NCBI GenBank assembly: GCA_002633005.1
Contig: NMRA01000295.1
Location: forward strand, 166,967-230,966
Reading direction: 5' to 3'
Source: Phoronis australis
Taxonomy: Eukaryota > Phoronida > Phoronidae
DNA length: 64,000 nt
Shown here: positions 12,985 through 23,700 of the stretch, piece by piece
Numbering within the stretch: the first letter of the stretch is position 1
Layout: each line of letters opens with the position of its first letter
Made by a program: the position numbers and the translations under genes
The notes under the pieces: generated by a model
Database searches by the model: none
Told to the model about the DNA's origin: nothing
What the model saw: the letters and a program-made list of their open reading frames with translations, nothing else

Positions 12985-13335
12985 GACTTGCATGCTTTTC
13001 ATGAAAAATGTTTCATGGTGCATAACACGAAAGCAACACGATAAAAAGTTAGAAAATTGTAAGAACGTTTTTGATATTTCAACCTGAACATTTACATAGT
13101 GCGAAATTTGACCATGTTACTGATCCTGATGTTTTGCTATGAATGTTGCACCTTTCTTATCGTCACGTGACTTATTAGTGATAGATTGATATAACGTCAA
13201 AAATCAAAGTCTGATGAATTTCTAATTTTAGAAAGTAATACTTTTGCTGAGTTAAAGTCGATAGTTTTACTAAATATTTGGCTATATGTGCAGGCTTGTC
13301 TATAAGGTGCTGCATAACTTTAAGTTATTTATACG
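12985..13335 (+). repeat. Dispersed repeat family 1, copy 1
   Basis: Diverged but collinear with 45255-45590. Shared blocks include TTTTTGATATTTCA, GGCTATGAATGT-like words, GTCAAAAATCAAA and ATTTGGCTA..TGT.CAGGCTTG, in the same order and on the same strand. No coding capacity or terminal structure is visible, so the class is unknown. Confidence 0.7.
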
Positions 13336-13429
13336 TACAATCAACACTTTTACTGAATTGTTCCACTGGTGTTGTCAAACTGGATACTGTACCAAGAAGA
13401 TATGGTGTATGGAACATTTTAACTGTAGT

Positions 13430-13573
13430 CTTTTCCATGCGCGCACCCAGGGGGGGGGGGGNNNNNNNNNNNNNNNNNNNNNNNNNNNNNNNNNNNNNNN
13501 NNNNNNNNNNNNNNNNNNNNNNNNNNNNNNNNNNNNNNNNNNNNNCCCCCCATATTGAAGGCTGGATGTGCGC
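13430..13573. repeat. Assembly gap inside a G/C-homopolymer inverted repeat
   Basis: 84 N at 13462-13545. CATGCGCGCACCCA plus poly-G stands on the left. Poly-C, a short spacer and TGGATGTGCGCATG stand on the right. The two outer words are near-perfect reverse complements, so the gap probably covers the centre of a foldback or MITE whose homopolymers broke the assembly. Confidence 0.6.
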
Positions 13574-13769
13574 ATGTTTTCGTATTGAAGAATACAAAAA
13601 TTCAAATTGGGAAATAGTTAAAATAAAAATACGAGAACATACCATGAGGTACTCAAAGACGATCTTCCATTTTTTTAACCAGTTATCCAGTAGGCAATTT
13701 TACTTTGTAATCTGTAGGAACTAGTATGTCACGTATGCCCTTTAGCCAGAATTTTAATGTCATGTGCAA

Positions 13770-14096
13770 TATAGGTGGATTTATAGGGCCCAGGGGGCCA
13801 GCTCCCCCCCCCCCCTCGTTGGCTGCCGCAAGCAAAAGGAAACAACAACAGCGCGAAGTGTGAGGAAATATGGAGTTCAGCAGCTAGGGACCGGTAGCCG
13901 GATGTGGGGTGGGGCGGAATCGTGTTCCCGCCGTTTTTTTTTTTTTAGTCAAACAATAGAGTTTCGGAACAGAAGGTCCACATCCCCGGTCCACACTATC
14001 GGGCCGCCTGTGCAGATACAATAGCGCTTTGTCCAATTCCCTGAGACAACATGTTGCCCCTCCCCCCTTATGGTATCCTAGATCCGCCACTGCGTC
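13770..14096. mobile_element. MITE-like element with degenerate inverted ends
   Basis: The right end, read inward, begins CAGTGGCGGATCTAGGA and runs into a G-rich stretch. The left end begins GGTGGATTTATAGGGCCC and runs into a C/G-rich stretch. Short non-autonomous elements starting CAGTGGCGGATC are very common in animal genomes and are often hAT-related. No transposase is present and no clean target duplication was seen. Confidence 0.45.
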
Positions 14097-14309
14097 ACGC
14101 GTGAGATTAGAATTCTGGCTCAAGAAAACACGACAGTCTCTCTATCTTTTACATCTCTTGTTCCTTGTTTGTCATTTTTTCCTAACGGACAACTGAAAGC
14201 ACACAAATATTATTTACATATCTTTGGAGGTGTCCAAAAGCATGTTGGCTCTATAAAAATGACATAGGTTGAGACCGTATGAAATTAGACAATGTAGAAT
14301 CATGCAAAA

Positions 14310-14402
14310 CACTTTAAAATCCGGATTATTTATTAAAAACCCACTAGCTTTCGAGCTTTCATAGATGGGTGTGACTCTTCACTCAGGTATACTAACCACT
14401 TG
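14310..14402 (-). mobile_element. Possible Penelope-like terminal fragment with hammerhead-like words
   Basis: On the minus strand: CCTGAGTGAAGAGT, a loop, GAAAGCTCGAAAGCT, then GTGGGTTTTTAATAAA. The order of a CUGANGA-like box, a pairable AGAG/CTCT-type helix, GAAA and a T-rich tail resembles ends of Penelope-like elements. The CUGANGA box is imperfect (CUGAGUGA), so this is probably a decayed copy. Confidence 0.35.
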
Positions 14403-14724
14403 CCTGACGAACACCCACTCAACTGAGTAGCCCTACAATACATTGGTTTTGCTAATAGGCTAACCTTGACCTTCCACGACATTTTCCCGCCGTTTGGAAT
14501 TTGGCGAGCATGATGATTCTTTGTAGCATAAGTTTAAAAGTTTATAAGTAGTAAAGTTTACAAAATCTCATTATTATAATTTAATAATAGTAAATAAGCA
14601 TAGAAAATATATAGTTTGTTGTTTAAAAGGTTTATTTTCTACTTCTAACTTTTTCTTTTTGAATTAGCTTTTACTGTAGAGTTATCAATTTGCAACAAGC
14701 TCGATATCAGAAAGCAGAAGAAAA

Positions 14725-17700
14725 ATGTCGCACAACACCGAAGACGAAGAAAATGCTGTGTCTATGGTAGATGTATTGGAGGAAGAGAAACAGTTAGAGG
14801 CAGATGCAAATGCTGTATTGGCCGGCAGTGATGCGAAAAACTGCACGTACCCCTTGGTATGTTTTAAATACGTTGCATCTACAGAGGAAATCGGAAGGTT
14901 TTCTTTGTCGAGGTTTGTTGTGAAGTGGCTGTCCAGTCCAAGGGCCAGGTACACAAATCGTCACCTTTTCAATGTTTCCACCTTATTTTGTACTTCCATA
15001 TAATTTCTGTAGTATTTCTGCAAAAGCTTACCCAATGTAAACATATTTTGTCTTTTAAATGGTGTCACCCTAGGAAAAAAAAACGATTAAGAGGGTAACA
15101 TTTTATAAGCGACAGTGATCGGCACTGCTCGGATAGCGGTCTAAATTGGGGACTGCTGTATCCGACGAGTGCCCAAAAACAAATACAACAAGTTTAAAAA
15201 CATATACATAGGGGACATCACTTTAGAGATCGGTTAAACCGGCTAAGGCCGGTAGGGGTAATTGTTTATAATAAAGCGACATGACGCATATGATTTTGGT
15301 ATCGTTCCATTCCTCGCATCGTTATCATCATTCCAAAAATACACAAAAATTTCTCTTATCCCATTCCCTTAGCATTTTATCATCAAATTTCTGCTCGCAC
15401 TATTTCCCGGTCAGCGTCAGTGATATCGCGAAATGTTGGATGGATGAATCGTCATCTGGCGACCAAAATTTGAACTAATCTACTGACACCCATGTTCTGC
15501 AGAGCGCATCTAGCTTCACTCTTCATTAGTTCAAATTGACTGAGGTCAATGTCGTCATATTGTAAACAATTACCTGGCTAGATCGTTCACGTGAATTTCA
15601 AGGACCTGAACTAATATTATCTGTCCCTTATGCCTCCTGCATTTTAGTAATAAGGGAATGGTCATTGAAACGATGGAGAACATCTTGGACTAGTAGTAGT
15701 AATAATAATCTTTATTTAAAAGTTGGTGAGATTTAACAATGAAACGTTAGCACAAGTGCTATTATCCGAAAAATTTAAAATCTACAAAATGAAGATACAG
15801 AACTAAAATACTAGCTAATTCTACAGTACGGAGAATATACAGAACATAAATATAAATACAAAGTACACATACATGTTACGGAGCATGTAGGCATCCATAT
15901 CAGTTTTCACAAGAGCAGATATCGGAGAAAATATCATGAGCAAGAGTGGCAAATTCCTTTAAGGCAGTACATTGTCTCATTACTGATGGCAATGAGTTCC
16001 ACAGCAAAGTACCTTTATGGGAGATTGAGTTACATCCGTAAGTCATCGTATCAAAGCGTTTCACATAGAGACAGTTCTCACCTCTGAGACCGTATCCAGA
16101 CTCTCGAAATTCAAGCTTTCCTGACAAAGGACAGAGTCCAATAATATGAACATTTTTGAATACTTCAATAGATAAACATTTCATCCGCCAACTAGTTAGA
16201 GAGCAGCTACTAGCCTTATCTAAGAGTTGTGAGTAGCTGGACTCGCTGTCATTGAACACAAATTTTAAAGCACGGTGTTGTATCTTTTCCATTTTCCTAC
16301 TTTTCTGTATTCCACATAGGTGCCAAATGAGGGGGCAGTGATTAAAATAGGATCTTATAAATGCATAATGCATATTTTTGTTTCACAGATGGGACGGCAT
16401 GAGTGAACTTTCGGATGGATTCAAGTACCGGTATACCTCCCAGTGGCAATTTTAGTTTTTTACGTTTACCTCTGTATCTTCAAAGGTCCTTAACGGGTTT
16501 TTATAAAATTTTGGAAATAGGTATCGATTAGTGAGATGACACTACCTTTATGTTTTCGGATGGATTTGCGGTATTTTGCGCCACCTAGCAGGGATATACC
16601 TAGGCCTCAAAACCCGGCTTGCCGGGCAGCAGCCCGAAAATCAAATGCTCAGCCCAAAGTTAAGTTGCCCACTTCGTCACGGTCACAACAGATAAACTCC
16701 CAAATTCAGGAACCGCCAGAAAGACGACAAAATTAACCATGTCCAAAATTCTGTAATTAATGTGGTACGAAACAAGCTACGTATGTTTCAATATGCCTTT
16801 TACACTCTTTACATGTCACCAGTCAGAAACATTACCGAATTTGGTACCACGATTAAAAAAACTCCAAACATTCATGTTAGCAGGTTGAGTTAAATCACCC
16901 TTGGAGGGACGGAATAAATTTTGCAGCTGCGTAGATCTGTCACGATAATCGCTATCGATTGTTCCACTCACGGCAAACTAAAACTCCTGATAAAACATTT
17001 CAAAATAGCAATGTTTTTACTAATTCTTAAATGGTCAACCTACCAAACTGTGTTGGAAAAAACATTTTTCATGTACCGGTAAGATATCCCTGATAGTATC
17101 TCACTGCGGAACTGATCGTTCCTGGTGTTAGCACGCTATATTCCAGCAGACGATATGACTTGGAAATGTCGTCAAGTATGAGCCCGTTGATAATATTGTT
17201 CAGAATTGACGACATTGACTTGCACACATGATTTTGGTAGTGTCGATTCAACTGTTCCTCAGAAAAGGTTATTGAATGCCAATCTTATTGAGGGTAAATG
17301 TGAGCGACATGTTAATTCTCACCAGCAGATGGTGCTGTTTCTGTTGATGCTTTGATGGGACATCAGGAATTGAATGTTCAAAAACTAGTCAGAGATGCAC
17401 ATAATAATTAGAGTACTATACCATTACATACAATATTTACTAAATGGGACTAGTGGTATGTAAACAATTCATACAGTTTTTACCCAAAATACTTCGAGTT
17501 AGTTTGACAGCCCTTTAAGGCAGTTTCAGTCGTCAATGAGGAATGAAAAGTTTTGGTGTTAGTGTGTTAAACAGGCTTAGTCTGGTTTGGTCATTAATAA
17601 TATGTGACTCTACTAACTCAGTTAACTTGTGAATCTGTTCCGTCTGGTGTTAGTGATACAGTTCCTTTCTCCAGGGCTACATCCCCCGCCAGGCTGTCTA

Positions 17701-20700
17701 TGCCTGTGCCAGCTGCGTGTTACCCATGATGGAACCAGCAGGTGTCTGTCTAGCATGTAGTCTTACCTGCCATGATGGCCATGAACTCTATGAACTCTAC
17801 ACAAAGAGGTAAGTATGTTGGATTGGATTGCTTGTAAGTTTTGATACTTTTGTTAAAGAAACCCGAAAAGTGGTATAAATAAGCTGTTGGTGTTACATTG
17901 CCGAATAGGCTGTATTGGGGTAGCGCTCTGATGTCTGAAAGATCCCAAGGTGTGGGCAGCCACAGATCATTCGTCGACACTCCTCCAATTTGGGGAGTCG
18001 TAGGTTGATAAAAATATTTGTGAACATGTCTTTGTCATACTGTATGATACAGTCGAATCGTGTTGCAACGAAGCCTGTTTATAATGTTCACTCACTTTTA
18101 ACGTTCCAAAATACTTTTTCCACGCTTCATTTTTAACGAACATGGATACAACGTCCGCATGTACCAGTTTTGTTGTCTCATTGGGTAACTTCACCAACTT
18201 AATAGCACCAGTTTTGATGTTTCATCGGGTAACTTCACCAACTTAACAGCACCAGTTTTGATGTCTCCTCGGGTAACTTCACCAACTTAACAGCACCAGT
18301 TTTAATGTCTCATTGGGTAACTTCACCAACTTTACAGCACCAGTTTTCATGTCTCATCGGGTAACTTCACCAACTTTACAGCACCAGTTTTCATGTCTCA
18401 TTGGGTAACTTCACCAACTTTACAGCACCAGTTTTGATGTCTCATTGGGTAGCTTCACCAACTTTACAGCACTAGCTTTGATGTTGCATTGGGTAACTTC
18501 ACCAACTTTACAGCACCAGTTTTGATGTCTCATCGGGTAACTTCACCAACTTTACAGCACCAGTTTTAATGTGTCATCGGGTAACTTCACCAACTTTACA
18601 GCACCAGTTTTGGTGTCTCATAAAGGTAACTTCACCAACTTCACGGCACCAGTTTAGATGTCTCATCGGGTATCTTCACCAACTTTACAGGACACCAGCT
18701 CGCGCCGAAAATCACCCTGTTTTATTTTTCAAGGTCTTAACAATGTTGCAGATGCCTGCAACCTTGCAAGTTATTGACTGATCGTAGCTATTTTAACATG
18801 GTAAAGCATTGTTTTTTGTTTTGGTTATTACAAATAGCAAAAAAAAAATAAAATTTCATCTTTCTGCCAAATTGAGCCCTATATTAATATACTTATTATC
18901 AGTTACTTAAAACAATTCAGAGTGTTTGTTTCTATATTATTTTGTAGGAATTTCAGATGTGATTGTGGAAACTCCAAATTTCCAGATACTCCTTGTAAGC
19001 TGTCAGCTGTAAGTGCTTTGCTGATGTAGTTTTAAAGTATTCACCCAAACTGCACAGATGAGTTATTAGAAGTAAACCCAGCACATTTGTTGTTGTCTCC
19101 ATTGTGTATTTACAAAGTATACGTCCAACGTTTGAATGAAGTTCAATTCACCATCTAAGATCAACTAAACCAAAACTCACTTGTAAACAGTCACATGCGA
19201 GGATGGTGAATTGAACTTTAAAACGTTGGACATATATGTTTGTAAATACACAATGCTGACAACAATTGTGCTGGGTTTTCTACTACTAATTTGGCCCAAA
19301 ACCAACATCGTCAATAGGGTAGTTATTGCCACTCAACTCACTTATACCATACGCACAAAGTACTGCATAAGTGCACATATTTTCTCATTGATGTATATGT
19401 CTGTGTTTTGCAAATGTCTTGTCGCGTTCCAGGATTAAATCTCATACAAATAATGCTCAGATATAATGCTCAGATATAATGCTTTCTAGTGCTTTATTAT
19501 TGTACATTGTATTTTTCATAATAAACAAAAAGAAAAAAGAAAAATAATGCCCATAGCCTTTGTCAACTTGAGCTTTCTTCTAAGTTTTGAAACTGCTACA
19601 GTTTGCTTAATAGGCATGGGTTAGACAACATTTGAGGTCAAGAAATTTCAGTAATTGGGAAGACAAAGGAGCTGCTTTCTGACACATTTTAATGTCATTA
19701 AAAACACTTGTTTTAGCTCACTACTGTCTATCTCTTGGCTAGAGTACTGGCTGTGCAATGAAGGTCACTACTGTCTATCTCTTGGCCAGAGTACTGGCTG
19801 TGCAATGAAGGTCACTACTGTCTATCTCTTGGCTAGAGTACTGGCTGTGCAATGAAGGTCACTACTGTCTATCTCTTGGCCAGAGTACTGGCTGTGCAAT
19901 GAAGGTCACTACTGTCTATCTCTTGGCTAGAGTACTGGCTGTGCAATGAAGGTCACTACTGTCTATCTCTTGGCTAGAGTACTGGCTGTGCAATGAAGGT
20001 CACTACTGTCTATCTCTTGGCCAGAGTACTGGCTGTGCAATGAAGGTCACTAGCGTCTATCTCTTGGCCAGAGTACTGGCTGTGCAATGAAGCTCACTAC
20101 TGACTGTTTCTCTTGGTCAGAGTGCTGGCTGTGCAATACAAGATGACAAAGCCAGTCTGAGTTGAAATTATTAGGAACAGCCTTTAAAATAATGATGAAT
20201 GCTTTTTTGGTTGGCAAGTACGTCTTCATATGACGATATGTTTTTTGGACTGATAGAAGCATAACTGGCATTTTATTGAGAATTTTGAGCTGTGTTTTCA
20301 TTGATTATGTGATTTCCCAGATGCAGGAGTATTTTATATTCTTTACCTGTGTTGCAGATCTTGTAGAATATACTGCGTACACATTCAGTGTACTCAAGTA
20401 CCCAAACTCAAGTTTTTTTTAGTTCACAAGGTATTGGTTGACAGTTTTTATCAATATTGAACAATTATTTTGTCACAGTGGTTCATCTGAAAGTGTTTCT
20501 CAATTAGTATTTTCCTGCTGATTGCTTCACTCGTCTTTGTTTGTCTATACTCATTGGTGTACGGTTAGTTTGGTATCTCACCATTTCAGTTGAGCCAGAG
20601 AGTTACTACACTCAAAACAAGAGACATGATGATCACATGGTTTATTTTCTTCCCAGGACAAGGGTGCCACAAATGCTAACAACTCCTACAACCAAAATTT

Positions 20701-23700
20701 CCGAGGTCTTTATTGTACGTGCTCAAGGCCTTATCCAGATCCTGAAGATGACGTAAGACTGTTGAGTAGTTATGTTGAGTCAATGACACCCTGAACAACT
20801 GTTTCAATGCATAATATTGAGTAACACTTTCCATGCATCATGTTTGTTATCTAGATGCATCAGTGGTCACCTTTGCTTTTTCACATGAAGTACAATGACA
20901 TTACCTTGGTTACTAGAAAATCTCCCAAGTGGCTGATAAATAGTTGCCAACTGTCTCACTTTTGATGTGACTGTCCCACGTTTTTCTGTGTGCGGTTTCA
21001 GGATCAGAGTGTTCCAGTGTTTGACATACAGTACAATATTTACATACTCATACCATTGTGTTTATGACGTACGGTACAATATTTACATACTCATACCATT
21101 GTGTTTATAGCGTACGGTACAATATTTACATACTCATACCATTGTGTTTATGACGTACGGTACAATATTTACATACTCATGCCATTGTGTTTATGTGTGG
21201 CTGCAAATGTTTGTGCATGTCTGCTCTATTTACCTACATTCCACTCGACAATTTCACGGGCACGACTAAAAAAACGCTGTTGGTGTGTTGTTTCTGAGTG
21301 TTCCGCAGGATATTGTCCCCCTGCAGTGTCTTACTTCCAGATATCCCGCTTTCTCATTTTGGCACATTGGCAACTTTGCTGAGGCACAAGAAAAAAAAAT
21401 TGCGTTTAATTTGATAACTATATGCAATCTTGCTTGCGTTTAATTTGATAACTACATGCAATCTTGCTTGCGTTTAATTGGATAACTATATGCAATCTGT
21501 GCAATTGCATGATAAAACTTAATGTTTACAATTTTGAACTGTGATAGTAATAATACTTAACTGGATCGGGTTTATCTTTGCTTCAGGTAGAAGATGAAAT
21601 GATACAGTGTGTGATTTGTGAGGACTGGTTCCATGGCAGGGTAAGTTGATAGCTTGGCCTGAACCCTAATTCATTTGTATGCTGTGAAACTAATTTCTAG
21701 GGTTTGAGTTAGTTGCCTAGTATGTAAACCAAGTTGTCGGTGACCATGTGGTTAATTGATGTACATATGTGTGGTGTGTTGTGAAGATGCACAAGTCAGG
21801 GCAATAGTTTGATATAACATTCCCACATTTTGGAAACCAGTTTGATGTCCGTTGTTCAGAGAAGAAAATGGTTCTTAAAATGCGGGCACGTTATTTACGA
21901 CGATTAAGGAAATCAGTCCAGACGCTTTTACTTAATTCAAACCTTGAATTTTACTTTTAATTAAAACTAAATATGGGTGTAGTGGTTTTGCTTTGATCAT
22001 TGCAAGATAATTGTTCACAGAAAACGTCAATGGAATAGCTGTCTTTGGTTTGAGCCAGCCAAGTGTTGAATTTAAGAGCTGTGTGAAACTTTAAATTACA
22101 ATACACATTTCACAGTTTATTCTTAAATTTCTTTTTATAAATGTCATTTGACAAAATTTTAAAACTTGGCGCAGAAGGTTCCAGTGATCTCAACTCACTG
22201 TAGCAAGATTCACTGTTTAATTGACATGTTTTTCAACCTTGTCTTTTCCAGCATGTGGGTACGAGCCCCCCTCACAATTTCGAAGAAATGGTCTGCAAGG
22301 ATTGTATGAAACATTGTGAATTCCTCTGGGCTTATGCAGTTGTACTTCCTGGTAATTACCCACTATTTTTATGTGCCCATATACAAATGTGGATGCATTT
22401 TGTTGTCATGCTATTCAGGCGTCTCATCCATATCTCAAAAACCACGTGGTCAGATCTTGGCCCCAGGGTGAAGGGCATTGCCAGGGCAGTGCATGCCACT
22501 TTTCAATCTTCCCTTCCCACAAGGCCAGAGGGGCAGAGCTTTTCAGTGTTTTTTAGGGGAAGACCATTTCCAGATGATTTGTAGAGATTTGTTGTGTGGG
22601 TTTCAATGAAACTTAACACAGGGATATGTGATGGCGCTGCTCAGGTGGCACAATCAGGTTTTGCGGCAAATTCGACCTCTGTAGCACCCTGTAGTGGCCA
22701 TTTGGGCTTTTTCAGTATTTTGGAGAGGATGAGCGTTTTCAGACTATACCTAGAGAACTGATTGACGGATTTCATTGAAACTTTGACATAGAAGCATGTG
22801 TTGTCAACGCGCTGGATTTGACTATTGTAGCGCTCCCTACTGCGCATTCCATTTTGATATGATGACAACTACTGGTTTTGAGCAGATTCCAACGAAGGCT
22901 GTGCTCGTTATGTCATTTTGTGTCTGTCTTTGTATTTGCCAAATCTCATGATTGTTCTTCACAAAACAAAGTAGACTTGACCTGCTTTTTGGATGCATAG
23001 TGCCGTGTCCCTTCGTGGCATGTTTTATTTCTTTTTTGCAATTTCTTTGTTGCGATTTCTTTGTTGCAAAAAGGTTGAAAACGTCATTTTTTAAACTTTT
23101 TAAAATTGATGTCACCCCCAAAGCATACTGTTTGAGATGCACTCTGGGCGTTGCCTTTGTTTTCTCGAATGTCCTTATTATATCCATCCAAATTTGGTCA
23201 AATTCAGAATAAATTTTCCTGATTTCTTTCAGTCCTACAGAATTATCATGTGTATGCAGCATTATGCACTGCTGTGTTTTGTGGTAATTTATCCTCTATT
23301 CTTCACTTCAGTGTGGGTTGTTATACCCATCCAAACTTATCAGTCTTGATATTTCCTTTCAGTCTGACTGAGAATTATCGTTTGTGTGTGGCCTCCTTAA
23401 CACCATGTTCGTCATATCAAGTGACATGTTGTGACGAGCTCCTTAATACTATGTTTGTCATATAGAATAACATGTGACAATTAGATATGTTCGTCATATA
23501 GAATAACATGTGACAATTAGATATGTTCGTCATATAGAATAACATGTGACAATTAGATATGTTCGTCATATAGAATAACATGTGACAATTAGATATGTTT
23601 GTCATATAGAATAACATGTGACAATTAGAAAACGGACAATTGCCGCACAAGTAAAGAAGTTCATGTTAACTCAACGTTTCGTCTTATTCAACAAGACATC

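Noticed and set aside
18160-20138. Regular repeat arrays resembling CRISPR
   Set aside because: Units are contiguous with no unique spacers, lie in introns of a eukaryotic gene, and no cas genes exist.
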